Origin: Mucilaginibacter sp. SMC90
Lineage (GTDB): Bacteria > Bacteroidota > Bacteroidia > Sphingobacteriales > Sphingobacteriaceae
DNA: 64,000 nt
Direction of reading: 5' to 3'
NCBI RefSeq assembly: GCF_022811725.1
Contig: NZ_CP094527.1
Location: 3,720,001-3,784,000, forward strand
The translations under genes were made by a program, and so were the position numbers. The notes beneath the pieces are model-generated. The model had not been told where the DNA came from and ran no database searches. It was given only the letters and a program-made list of their open reading frames with translations. Shown here in pieces: positions 43,693-52,879 of the stretch (positions within the stretch are counted from its first letter, which is position 1; each line of letters opens with the position of its first letter).

Positions 43693-43977
43693 TTAAAAAA
43701 ATTTATCAATCATACTTTGAATGGATGGTAGAATGAATCCAAAAGCTTCCCTCTTTTGCGGAGCGACATCCTCCGAGGTCATTGACTGAAAGAAAAGTAC
43801 AGGTAGTGGAACTTTCAGTTGCTCCGCTATCGTACGCACGGCGCCGATAGTCGGTTCTTTCTGATTGCTTTCTATTTTAGACAAATAAGCTTGGGTCATT
43901 CCACAAGCTTCTGCAAGGTCTTTTTGTTTGATCTCTTTATTTGTCCTTATCCGTTTGATAGTGTTTCCAAGATCCAT
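43693..43977 (-). CDS. XRE-family helix-turn-helix protein of retron operon
   Basis: A 94-residue protein with an N-terminal Cro/C1 domain (IKQKDLAEACGMTQAYLSKIE within residues 15-38, here in parts) and a C-terminal tail of about 30 residues ending in a hydrophobic helix. Two bases separate it from the RT start. It may repress the operon or act as the antitoxin/sensor; some retron types encode HTH proteins. Which of these applies cannot be told. Confidence 0.85.
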   Translation of the reverse strand: MDLGNTIKRIRTNKEIKQKDLAEACGMTQAYLSKIESNQKEPTIGAVRTIAEQLKVPLPVLFFQSMTSEDVAPQKREAFGFILPSIQSMIDKFF

Positions 43978-44006
43978 AATAACATTTAAATAAAGTAGGA
44001 GGCAGA

Positions 44007-44240
44007 TTAGAACCAGTCTTTTAGGTGATCAACAAAGGAGAAAATATGACCTAACGAAATCAGAACATCAAAGAAGACTTTCTGTCGCTTAGAATCACAC
44101 TGTTCGGCTTCCGCCGCCTCCATCTTCGTGATACACTGTTTTACAAGAACAAGTTCGTCATCTGTGAACGAACAACCGTACTTTGAAACCATGGTCTGCA
44201 AACCGTTTGCAAACTCAATAAAACTTTTATTTTTTTCCAT
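44007..44240 (-). CDS. Small helical protein leading the retron operon (77 aa)
   Basis: A helical acidic protein (MEKNKSFIEFANGLQTMVSK, then DDELVLVKQCITKMEAAEAE), 29 bases before the XRE gene. It has no hydrophobic segment and no family I recognise. It stands between the non-coding block and the XRE gene, so it is likely the first translated gene of the operon. Confidence 0.5.
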   Translation of the reverse strand: MEKNKSFIEFANGLQTMVSKYGCSFTDDELVLVKQCITKMEAAEAEQCDSKRQKVFFDVLISLGHIFSFVDHLKDWF

Positions 44241-44459
44241 GATAATGGGATTGAGTTAAGGCATTATTGCCTGCTTCTTCCATTAATGCAGTAACTGTAT
44301 CCACAACTGTTGTTCGTTATTTTTTCCTCCTACTTATCTTGCTTCAAATAATAATAATCATTGTAGCGGTATTGGAAATAGCTGATATCATCAAGATGAT
44401 ACTGGCTTAGATCGATTGTATTCGCGGAGTGCATTCTGATACTGTTTGGCTTCTTAACT

Positions 44460-44700
44460 TCAACAGTTAATAACTTAATAGCAGCAGCAGCAGCATTTTA
44501 GAGTGTTCCCTTGATATCCTTGGCGATTTTGTAATACTAAACAGCGGCAGAATAAAGAGGTGCGTAGCAGCAGCTAGCCAGCAGTAGAGCGTAGCGGAGC
44601 AGCAGCGTTGCATAGAGATGCGATGGCTTGATCTACCAAAGGACCCGAAGGCTGTGTATATCATAAAATATACACTTTACTATTTGGATGTGTTACCTAA
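44460..44700 (-). ncRNA. Candidate retron msr-msd RNA region (within 613-base non-coding block 44241-44853)
   Basis: There is no room for an RNA between the XRE, RT and XseA-like genes, so the 613 non-coding bases upstream are the only large place for it. On the minus strand a perfect 8-bp hairpin GTGTATAT-TTTATG-ATATACAC (44654-44675) with a U-rich loop, then a TTCG-capped hairpin and GCAT-CTCT-ATGC, are followed by a GC-rich stretch with GCTGCTGCT repeats (44465-44605) inside very A/T-rich DNA. The msr of retrons has short hairpins of the first type. I did not find a convincing a1/a2 repeat or a long msd hairpin, so limits are approximate. Confidence 0.45.
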
Positions 44701-44853
44701 TAAAAGCGTTTCAAAGAACTATGGTGCAATATTAGATAATATTCCCATTAGAACAAAATTTATTTGAAAATTTATTTCAAAGGGCATTTTAGGCATATGC
44801 GGTATAAGTAACAATATATGTGTTATAAGGTTTTTCAATTATTAAAAGTTCGG

Positions 44854-46146
44854 CTATAAAGAAGCCGCTTTAAATATAGCGTTTAGTATCAGGTGCATCC
44901 CCGACCAATCTGCTGCATTAGACAGACCATTTTTTTCGCTATCGGTGAGTTTTGCTTGAAAAAGTTTTTGAACAACACTTTTGTCGATCAATTCACCTTG
45001 ATAAGCGTTGATCTGCTGTTCCAGATTCCGCCATGCTATCGGTCTGAGGGCATTGCCATCAGTTAAGATATCTTCGCCGAGATATAACTCTATACTGCAA
45101 GCACGCCCGTTGATGTTTTCCACCGTTTTCCCTTGCGGCCCAATGGTCGGATAGGACATAGCAAGCGCCAAGTCAGGAAGTGTCAGAATGCGGATGTTAT
45201 TGGTCACCTTTTTTTTCTTTAGCCGGTTGCAAGATGCTAAACCTACTGCATCATTATCAAATAAGGCGATAAATTTATTTGTCATTCTTGCAGCGGAAAA
45301 TGCCTTAATCATTTTTTCCAATGCTGATGCGCCGCCCTCCAAGCCGTTGTTTTCGAAATCCAGAAAAGTAAAATAATCGACAATTTTAGGGTAAAGTAAT
45401 TTTAGTGAGCGGCTTATAAATTGTGTGTCAGATGTTCCTTCTGTAAGGATAACTATTTTCTGAAACTCGTCAACAATGCTTACCCGGTCAGTCCGTATTT
45501 TTTTTATGATCATCTCCTGCTCGTCATAATATCCGGCATGTATCAAATCTGTGATATCTAACGTTAATTCTGTGTCTTCATCTACGATTTCGATTAATGC
45601 CCTCAATAAAAAACATAAGCCAACATTTGGAAAACCAAAGAATAGATCTTCCAGAATATCATCATAGGTGACCATGAAATTATATAAATTTTCATACTGC
45701 TCTTCATGGGTCATATACCAGTTCCCTAACGGCTTGTTTTGATGCATGATATATTTAGCAGCCTTTTTCCAACCCTCAAAGCCGCCATCACGTAATTGCT
45801 GTATATAATTTAGCTCTGCTTTATAATCGAGATGATCGTCTCCATAAAATTCTTTTCGTCCCGTCAATACTTTTTCAATACCTGAAACAAATATCCTTTC
45901 TGTTTGATTAAGGGTGTAGCCCATAAGTTCAAGACGTAGCCTAAGCGTGCCCAGGTCAATGGCGTACTCATGTTGGTTAACAAAATTTGTACCTTCTTCT
46001 ATTGGCTCGGTGTAGTATAATTCATAGTTTACCCGCACTGTTCTACGGTCTTCTTCGTTGAACCAACACGCCCAAAAGGGATCAATGTAGCTTTTCGCCG
46101 TAGCTATTTCATAATGACCCAGTTTTAACGAACAATAACTTCCCAT
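44854..46146 (-). CDS. HEPN/Toprim-associated nuclease-like protein
   Basis: A 430-residue protein. The N-terminal 230 residues are helical and match the HEPN/Toprim N-terminal type (MGSYCSLKLGHYEIATAKSY start, FGFPNVGLCFLLRALIEI). From about 230 follows a Toprim domain: E236 in VILTEGTSDTQFI, then FLDFENNG and D297-x-D299 in ALFDNDAVGLASCNRL. Toprim proteins of this type cut or nick nucleic acids and occur in anti-phage systems. It ends at the edge of the retron non-coding block, same strand. No ATPase partner (as in OLD/Gabija) is adjacent. Confidence 0.75.
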   Translation of the reverse strand: MGSYCSLKLGHYEIATAKSYIDPFWACWFNEEDRRTVRVNYELYYTEPIEEGTNFVNQHEYAIDLGTLRLRLELMGYTLNQTERIFVSGIEKVLTGRKEFYGDDHLDYKAELNYIQQLRDGGFEGWKKAAKYIMHQNKPLGNWYMTHEEQYENLYNFMVTYDDILEDLFFGFPNVGLCFLLRALIEIVDEDTELTLDITDLIHAGYYDEQEMIIKKIRTDRVSIVDEFQKIVILTEGTSDTQFISRSLKLLYPKIVDYFTFLDFENNGLEGGASALEKMIKAFSAARMTNKFIALFDNDAVGLASCNRLKKKKVTNNIRILTLPDLALAMSYPTIGPQGKTVENINGRACSIELYLGEDILTDGNALRPIAWRNLEQQINAYQGELIDKSVVQKLFQAKLTDSEKNGLSNAADWSGMHLILNAIFKAASL

Positions 46147-46225
46147 GTTTTTTTAATTCCTTAGATGGTGATCAAACTTAAACGTTGACGCTCAGCTTTC
46201 AATCATTTATATTTTCCAGCCAGAT

Positions 46226-49200
46226 TCATTCTGAACTCCCATCTTTAGCTATAATATCAAATCCTTTTCTAACCAAGTCCGGAAAAGAAAAAATAGGCAA
46301 AGCCGATTTAGTTTTTGCCAAGTACAACACAGGAATTACGTTCGAGGTTAATACGATGGAACGGATTTCGTAATTCTCCGGGTCTTTCACGAATTTCGAT
46401 AATTGATTTTTATTAGCTTTTAGCCAGGTGTCACGGTTAAGGTGTTTGGAAATGTGCCCGGATTTTCCATCTTTACCGATGTAATTGTCCAATTCTGTTT
46501 TCATTTCGTGTATAGCTCGTGCACTCACCGTATTTTTGCATTCAATCGCGTAAATGATTTTTTTGTCATGATCTATGGCCATTACGTCCACATCTCCATA
46601 ATTGCGGTCTGCCACCAGTACCCCTGTTTCGTGTAAGGTCACTTCATAGTCGATGGTTTCCAGTTTAGTTTTAGCCTTTAACCAGGTCACCACCTGTTGA
46701 CGGTAACGTTTTCCTTTCCGGTGCCGGAAAATGGTCAATACCTCTTTTTCAATCGGGCCTCCTTCTTTTACAACCAGCCTGCCGCTGGTTATTAAACTAC
46801 TCAGGTTATCATAAGCTTTTAAAACATGCCGGAATCCCCAATGATAAAATGTTTGTCCGTTATCGGGGTGAACTATTTTTATTAATGGGCGCCGGTTATA
46901 GCTTAATGCCCGGTTAAACCGCCAGGGCATAATATCTTTATTGGTAAAGCCGTCTGGTGCCTTGTCTAACGATTCCCGTTTCTCTAAGGTTAAGAGTTGC
47001 AATCCTTTGAGCAGCTCTTCTTCGCTTACTGGCGTAACAAAATCCTTTCCGATTTCAAGCATAAATTTTTCTTCAACCATGATCATAAAAGATTCACCTG
47101 TGGCCATACCCATTTTAATGAGGTTCCCACAAATGGCGGTCAGCGTGGTTAAAGTCACACCCCATTCCTCAAAAAAAGCATTGTCCGTAGTTTTATTGTT
47201 CACCAGGATGTTGCCGTCATTTTCGATCGTGCCGCATTCTTCTGTTTGTAGCATAGCGTGTACTTCGCTTTCCGTCCGGGCAAGATTAAATGGTTTTAAA
47301 TAGGTTTCAAAAAATTCATGAGATACATATAACCTGCCTGAAGGTAAAAGACCCATTTCAGGGTCATTTAATCCCAAAGCAATTGAATCGGCAATATTTG
47401 CATAATGAATAACTTCTGACATCAGGGCGATCAGTTCATCCATTTCATCCAGGTTTATTGGCCGTTGACCCGACAGTGGTTCAGCGGCTATAAACTCAAT
47501 AAGACAGCGACAAGCCAATGCGGTGGGTATAATTTCACCATTTTTCTTTTGTAGGTCAGCGACTGCCGTAGGAAAATCGCTATAACAGGCAACCTGATGT
47601 GGTAAGCGCATATCATTTTCAGCATCTTCCTGTATCAGGCTTTCATTAATTGTTATTAACCACTTGATAAGAGAGTAGAGGTTAAAGCCTGCAATTTTTT
47701 CCCTAATCTGGCTGATTAGGGAATCAACGATAGCCATACATAGCTTGTTCTTTTCCTTAATTGTCTTTACTACATCCGGTATAGGTTCAGCAAGACCTAA
47801 ATTCGGGATCAGGTAGTCATCCACCAACGCCTGGTCCGCCTCGTATAGGTGGCGGCGAAAACCTGTTCCCCGTGTATCCAATATGGGGTTCTGGTCACTA
47901 TTACCAATCAGGATCATTTTTGCATGATCAGGTGACATTACCTCATTGATTTTTTGTTCAATGTCCTCGTCAGTCAGCACATTCTGTTTGTTTTTCTTCA
48001 GCAGGACATTAAAAGCTTTTAATACCGTGCGCATGATGGTTCGCTCCCCTTTATTATGATCTTCGGCAAGCGAAGGAACGATTGTTAGCGGTACTTCTAT
48101 AGTAATTACCCTATCTTCTACTGTAAATTCCAGTAATTCAGGCAAGATATCTTCTGGCCAGTCAGCCACGGAAAGATTGGTATACAATCCATTATCCAAT
48201 TCTAAAGTAATCTCTACAGGTCTGCTGCCAAGTTCATTCAGGCTACTTTTTAAGGTATCTGAAAATTTTAATAGCCAAAATGCCACTGCTTCAGTATAGA
48301 ATCCGATCTGTCCGTGTTCCGGCTTATTATGTGCCTGTTTATTAACAATCCAGCAAGGAAAAACAAATGGTTCGATCAGCCTTACGCTTTCGGGCGTTGT
48401 TTGTTGCTGCCGGTAGATAGGCGCATATTTGCTGCCGCGCCTGACCGGAACATCAATCGGCTTACTGCCAGAATAACGCCTGGCGGCGTGTTCATCACGA
48501 AAAGAAACAACACGGCGCTGAAAATCAGTGCCCACTCCCATGAAAGTGAAAAGATCAAAATTTTCATCTCTTGGAAGCATCGAGCCTTGATTTTCAAGGT
48601 AAAGTACATAGAGGTCTAATGAAGAAGCGGAAGGCATAAAACGGGTGGTTTGGGCCGCACGACCGTAAGCTTTAGCAAATTTCCAAAGAGACAAAGGTTC
48701 CAGAGCGCCCTGAAAAATCACCTTTTCAAAATCGCTGAAAGAAAAGAATAAGGTTTGGTTGCCTTCCTCTGGTTTCGGCCAGGCGTACATGGCATGACCG
48801 CCGATGCCGCCTGCAATAAAAAGTGTGACCACTTTCATTGGCTGGCCTTCTTTTAATTCGTTTAAGTAACGGGCTACTACCTCATTCCGTTCATTTATTG
48901 TTTCCTGCTTTTTTGCTGAACTATCCGCAGGCTTCATAAACTCCACATTCGGCGCAGAATTTATGGTTCCTCTGATTAACTGAACATAAGCCAGCTTATC
49001 CTGATCGATCCGAAAAACACCCTCGGTAAATCTTTCCGGCGAAACAGCCGGGGGGAGTGTTATATCTGTTTCCGACCAACCCATTTCATCAGCATAGTGA
49101 CGGAATTTTTGCCATTGCCAGTCATGATAGGCAACGAGAAGATTCTTTTCTTCCCCCGTTTCACCTGACAACCTTTTAATAAAATCAGACAAGGCTTTCG

Positions 49201-50026
49201 ACAGGGTGGCTGGAATAATACAAATAATTTCATCACCGGCGTCATACAGCGGATATGAAAATATCGGGGACTCGTAAGGATCGTGGCTTTCGCCCAAATC
49301 TTTCCCGTTAATCAGAAATTCTTTAATAATTTCCGGAGGGATCTGCCAATCCTTGCACAACTTCTCGATATAATTTTTTTCAAGACGCACCGCAGATAAT
49401 AATTTGTTGAATGGATCAAACTCTGGTACGAAGACAGGATCATCAGCTTCTTCCTCAATGGTATAACGGGGCAGGCCAGTTTGACTGATCATGATTTCAC
49501 TAAATAGCAATAACAAAAATGAGGCTTGTCTGGCTTTTTCCTTAAACGCCTCAGATAGGCCGTTTGGAACCGTGAAAATGCTCTCCAAAAATCCATTTAA
49601 AATTTCGGTGGCATCAGTATTGATCCCCGGCAAAACACGGTAATTTCCACCGTAGAATACTACATTTTCAATGAAGTGATTTACGGTTGGGTCCTCCATG
49701 CTATCAAAACGAAGATGTTTTTCAAAAAACTCTTGTATATCTTCGTAGGTTGCTCTTTGATCGCTTTTTATCCCTTGGCGTAATATATCATCCGTAAATT
49801 CTTCCAGCCGTATATTCTTGCCGTGATTTTTTTCATTTAGCTGCAATGCCGCAGAAACAGCCAAAAGCTGTGTTTGGTCGAAGCTTTTTAAAAAATTATT
49901 TATCGCTTCCGGATCAACAGAAAAGTCATCAGTGTCGTTATCGTCATTGATGTCGTCCTGACCATGACATTCTGAAAATTTCTTTCCGCTGCCACAAGGG
50001 CAATTCTCAAATAAATCTGTTTCCAT
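46226..50026 (-). CDS. Giant SEC-C-motif protein with C-terminal nuclease-like domain
   Basis: A 1266-residue protein. The N-terminus carries a SEC-C zinc motif (CPCGSGKKFSECHG, residues 9-20). An acidic linker follows, then about 1000 residues with no recognised domain. Near residue 1145-1175 is a PD-(D/E)xK-like motif: DVDVMAIDHDKK and AIECKNTVSA, as in NERD/Mrr-type nucleases. SEC-C proteins with such ends are found in defence and mobile regions. 80 bases separate it from the Toprim gene downstream; the start is 113 bases from the divergent 456-residue gene. The nuclease is inferred from the motif. Confidence 0.65.
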   Translation of the reverse strand: METDLFENCPCGSGKKFSECHGQDDINDDNDTDDFSVDPEAINNFLKSFDQTQLLAVSAALQLNEKNHGKNIRLEEFTDDILRQGIKSDQRATYEDIQEFFEKHLRFDSMEDPTVNHFIENVVFYGGNYRVLPGINTDATEILNGFLESIFTVPNGLSEAFKEKARQASFLLLLFSEIMISQTGLPRYTIEEEADDPVFVPEFDPFNKLLSAVRLEKNYIEKLCKDWQIPPEIIKEFLINGKDLGESHDPYESPIFSYPLYDAGDEIICIIPATLSKALSDFIKRLSGETGEEKNLLVAYHDWQWQKFRHYADEMGWSETDITLPPAVSPERFTEGVFRIDQDKLAYVQLIRGTINSAPNVEFMKPADSSAKKQETINERNEVVARYLNELKEGQPMKVVTLFIAGGIGGHAMYAWPKPEEGNQTLFFSFSDFEKVIFQGALEPLSLWKFAKAYGRAAQTTRFMPSASSLDLYVLYLENQGSMLPRDENFDLFTFMGVGTDFQRRVVSFRDEHAARRYSGSKPIDVPVRRGSKYAPIYRQQQTTPESVRLIEPFVFPCWIVNKQAHNKPEHGQIGFYTEAVAFWLLKFSDTLKSSLNELGSRPVEITLELDNGLYTNLSVADWPEDILPELLEFTVEDRVITIEVPLTIVPSLAEDHNKGERTIMRTVLKAFNVLLKKNKQNVLTDEDIEQKINEVMSPDHAKMILIGNSDQNPILDTRGTGFRRHLYEADQALVDDYLIPNLGLAEPIPDVVKTIKEKNKLCMAIVDSLISQIREKIAGFNLYSLIKWLITINESLIQEDAENDMRLPHQVACYSDFPTAVADLQKKNGEIIPTALACRCLIEFIAAEPLSGQRPINLDEMDELIALMSEVIHYANIADSIALGLNDPEMGLLPSGRLYVSHEFFETYLKPFNLARTESEVHAMLQTEECGTIENDGNILVNNKTTDNAFFEEWGVTLTTLTAICGNLIKMGMATGESFMIMVEEKFMLEIGKDFVTPVSEEELLKGLQLLTLEKRESLDKAPDGFTNKDIMPWRFNRALSYNRRPLIKIVHPDNGQTFYHWGFRHVLKAYDNLSSLITSGRLVVKEGGPIEKEVLTIFRHRKGKRYRQQVVTWLKAKTKLETIDYEVTLHETGVLVADRNYGDVDVMAIDHDKKIIYAIECKNTVSARAIHEMKTELDNYIGKDGKSGHISKHLNRDTWLKANKNQLSKFVKDPENYEIRSIVLTSNVIPVLYLAKTKSALPIFSFPDLVRKGFDIIAKDGSSE

Positions 50027-50139
50027 AAAAATTAATTAAGTAAAGTTACCACAATAATTACCCGAAATTTGTGCCTTCGCGATTGCTTTACTGACAACGT
50101 TAGGATGCTAATAAATTCTTTATTTTAGCAGTAGCATTT

Positions 50140-51510
50140 ATGATAGAGCAACTAAGTTTAGAAAAATTAGCCGAATACGGCTTCACCAGTGAAGACATCG
50201 AGAACTTTCGGCGTTGGGAAAACTTCGAACTGATGTTTCATAAAACAACGCAGCAACGCTATTGGGCGTCTAATAAAGAACACAAGATTTATTCCGGCGC
50301 CGATGCTTCCCGTAAACTTTATTTCAAAAGCCAGGAACAATTTCGTTTTCCAGATGACGAGTTGAGTCTTATCCCTGAGTACTTTAGTTTAAAGCGGAAC
50401 AAATTTTTAGAGGAGCGCCAACTTCGGGCCGGGCTTGTATATGATGACGGCAGTGCAAAGGAACGTTTCATGGAAGATGAAAATGAATGGGCAGAATCTC
50501 AATTGGCAACGGCAAAAAAACAATCGCAAGGGAACGATGTGGTTGCCAAATTAGCTGCAAAAAAGCATAAGGAAAATATGGAGGTATATGCAGACTGGCT
50601 AAAAAGATATGAAGAGCCTGTCGTTGAGCCGATACTGCAACCTTCAATGATGAAATATGTCCGGGAAATTACTTCAAAGGAATATAGTCATGGACATATT
50701 CACGATGATGAATTGATGCTTCATTATGAGGCGTCGCTAAAAAAAGTAAACACAGAGTTGAGTTTAAATACAACGATATACCAACTGCCAGATATCTTTA
50801 AAATCAGGGAGAGGTGGCAGTATCAACTGTCAGAACGCCTGCAAAACGCTCCATCAGCAGAACTGGCTACAGAAGCTTTTAAAAAGGAGCTGCTGGAAAG
50901 TTTGATTTATCATGAGAAAGCGGCATCTAATGATCCTTCAAACGAAGGCCTGTATTACAACAGATACCGAAAAATAACTTATGACCAAGCCGTAAAAGGA
51001 TTGGTTTATACATTGAAAGACCTGGGCTATTTGATGTTAAAATATCAGGTTGGCCGTCCCGAAGGTGTCGAGGTTATCCAGTCTATCATGCCCGTGTTTG
51101 GTTTAGATACTTTGCTTATCGTTTTGGCGGAAGGCGTCGGGATCGCACTATTTGTACATGGCTCGGCTAATAATCAATCTTCCAATGATTCCCCTAAACC
51201 CGTACTGTTTAAACCAGAGCATGATGCTGCCGACTACTTGGCATTGCTTCGCAATCCTGACTACCCAATCTTAAATGAACTTGGCGAATATATCTATGGT
51301 GATAAAAAGAAGTCTGCTATTACTGCCTTTTTTGATGTGCTGGATAATCGTGGAATCGTTTACCATTACAGTGCTAAAAAAAGAGCGCCCTTGATCAATG
51401 AGTTAATTCCTGGACTAAAAATATCCGCCCGAGTATTAGACACGTACCCTGACTTATACTCGCAAATGAAGCCGTATTTTGAAAAGCTGATAAATGACTT
51501 TCTTCGCTGA
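50140..51510 (+). CDS. Hypothetical protein of defence island (456 aa)
   Basis: A soluble helical protein, divergent from the SEC-C gene. The first 130 residues are charged (FRRWENFELMFHKTTQQRYW; EDENEWAESQLATAKK). A region of mild hydrophobicity lies near residues 325-345 (FGLDTLLIVLAEGVGIALFVHG) and could be a buried or membrane helix. No known family. A partner of the SEC-C protein or an independent module are both possible. Confidence 0.55.
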   Translation: MIEQLSLEKLAEYGFTSEDIENFRRWENFELMFHKTTQQRYWASNKEHKIYSGADASRKLYFKSQEQFRFPDDELSLIPEYFSLKRNKFLEERQLRAGLVYDDGSAKERFMEDENEWAESQLATAKKQSQGNDVVAKLAAKKHKENMEVYADWLKRYEEPVVEPILQPSMMKYVREITSKEYSHGHIHDDELMLHYEASLKKVNTELSLNTTIYQLPDIFKIRERWQYQLSERLQNAPSAELATEAFKKELLESLIYHEKAASNDPSNEGLYYNRYRKITYDQAVKGLVYTLKDLGYLMLKYQVGRPEGVEVIQSIMPVFGLDTLLIVLAEGVGIALFVHGSANNQSSNDSPKPVLFKPEHDAADYLALLRNPDYPILNELGEYIYGDKKKSAITAFFDVLDNRGIVYHYSAKKRAPLINELIPGLKISARVLDTYPDLYSQMKPYFEKLINDFLR

Positions 51511-51594
51511 GAATCTGCGTAATCTGCGCCATCTGCATTTACGCCTTTAGTGCAATCCGCATTCTATAAAATTGTGCCATTAATCAAAATAACA

Positions 51595-51705
51595 ATGACA
51601 CAACAAAAAATTAGACAATCGCTGAACGTACTAACAATTGCAACCCAAGCCACTATTTTGGCTTACTGGATAATGAAAATTATATTGCTGTTAGTTAATC
51701 CGTAA
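51595..51705 (+). CDS. Possible small hydrophobic peptide (36 aa)
   Basis: ATG at 51595 opens a 36-codon frame MTQQKIRQSLNVLTIATQAT with one hydrophobic helix ending ...ILLLVNP. It lies in the 236-base gap between the convergent 456-aa and 353-aa genes. The form recalls toxic membrane peptides of type I toxin-antitoxin loci, but no antisense RNA or ribosome site was identified; it may be chance. Confidence 0.25.
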   Translation: MTQQKIRQSLNVLTIATQATILAYWIMKIILLLVNP

Positions 51706-51746
51706 TGTTGTTTCCATTTTGTGCAAACATTGGAGCTAACTCTATC

Positions 51747-52808
51747 TTACTCATCATCAGTTTTAAAAAATAGGTTTTTAAGTTTTTGGTGCGCTGCCTC
51801 ACTTAAGTTCATCGGATTATGACACCGTTTACAGTAAAATTCTCTTTCAAAAAAATAAGCCATTAAATATGACTTTGAGAACCTGTTTTTTTCCTGGCAG
51901 ATTGGACAGATCGTTTCAAGCATCCTACCGATGTGTCTTAGCATAGTGTTGGTGGGCTTGTCATTTGGTTCATGAAATATCATAGCAAATGCAAGCATAC
52001 GTTCTAATGCTTTCAATTCATGTCGCCCTTCCGGATCTTTGATAAGAGTAAAAACAACACGGTCAACTACTTCACCAACATAGCTTAATAGCAATGGCAT
52101 CACGAAATAGTAATGTTTCCACTGGTCTTCTACCCGGTCAGGCGCACCAAAAATAAAGTTAAGGTCTCGTTGTTGGGTAGGATAACCCTTATCATTAGTA
52201 ACGATATGTAATGCTTGATTAGTAATACCGTTGATACTCGCAGTTGAGCTCCTGTCAAATCGCAATTCATAAAGAAGGTCCGCATTATAGAGATCAATCG
52301 TATTTAGCATTTCTACTGCCTTATCAACAATACCTTTTTTATCAATTGTACGGTCACTTGGGTCATATTGCTTTGGTTCCCCTGAGTGGTAAAAGCGATT
52401 TATAAAGTCTTTACGATCAATTAATAGCTGCTCAAAAATCAACAGCTGGTCAGTAAAAGGTTTTCTTAACAATGCGTAGGCGACGCTCATCTTTCCACTT
52501 TTAGCAATTCTTAAAGATTCATAAAGGAAATTAGCCATATCGCCGATCATAGACATTACAAGATGTTTAGTCACCACAATCTCCAATTCATCATGCCTTC
52601 CGTGTTTTTCAAGATAATCTAGATGATCAAAATCATCATTCCCTGCTTCCGGGGGCAGCGGTGGATCAAATGGCGTATCCGCCATATTTAAGTAATAGAA
52701 ATCACCTATTACTTCGGTCATGTGATCGTACAGGTAAGCGCAGATATTATGCACTGTATAATATCTTTTGGGCAACGGTGTCTGTTCTCCTTTTTCAATT
52801 ATAAGCAT
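51747..52808 (-). CDS. Hypothetical protein with C-terminal zinc ribbon (353 aa)
   Basis: A mostly helical protein (residues 80-270 include VVTKHLVMSMIGDMANFLYES and LRKPFTDQLLIFEQLLIDRK) that resembles HEPN-like or AbiV-like helical proteins in pattern only. The C-terminus has a clear zinc ribbon: C-P-I-C near residue 305 and C-K-R-C near 333. It lies 71 bases downstream of the DUF2971 gene on the same strand, so they may act together. No catalytic motif seen. Confidence 0.55.
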   Translation of the reverse strand: MLIIEKGEQTPLPKRYYTVHNICAYLYDHMTEVIGDFYYLNMADTPFDPPLPPEAGNDDFDHLDYLEKHGRHDELEIVVTKHLVMSMIGDMANFLYESLRIAKSGKMSVAYALLRKPFTDQLLIFEQLLIDRKDFINRFYHSGEPKQYDPSDRTIDKKGIVDKAVEMLNTIDLYNADLLYELRFDRSSTASINGITNQALHIVTNDKGYPTQQRDLNFIFGAPDRVEDQWKHYYFVMPLLLSYVGEVVDRVVFTLIKDPEGRHELKALERMLAFAMIFHEPNDKPTNTMLRHIGRMLETICPICQEKNRFSKSYLMAYFFEREFYCKRCHNPMNLSEAAHQKLKNLFFKTDDE

Positions 52809-52879
52809 CGTTGAGGAATGGTTAAAGTAAACTTAGTTGTAGGTTTGACTGGTTGGTATAATTGCGATAATAAATCCCA

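Noticed and set aside
44467..44664. 65-codon minus-strand frame ending MLLLLLLSY
   Set aside because: It runs through the CAG/CTG repeats and hairpins; the composition is that of translated repeats, with no sign of a real protein.
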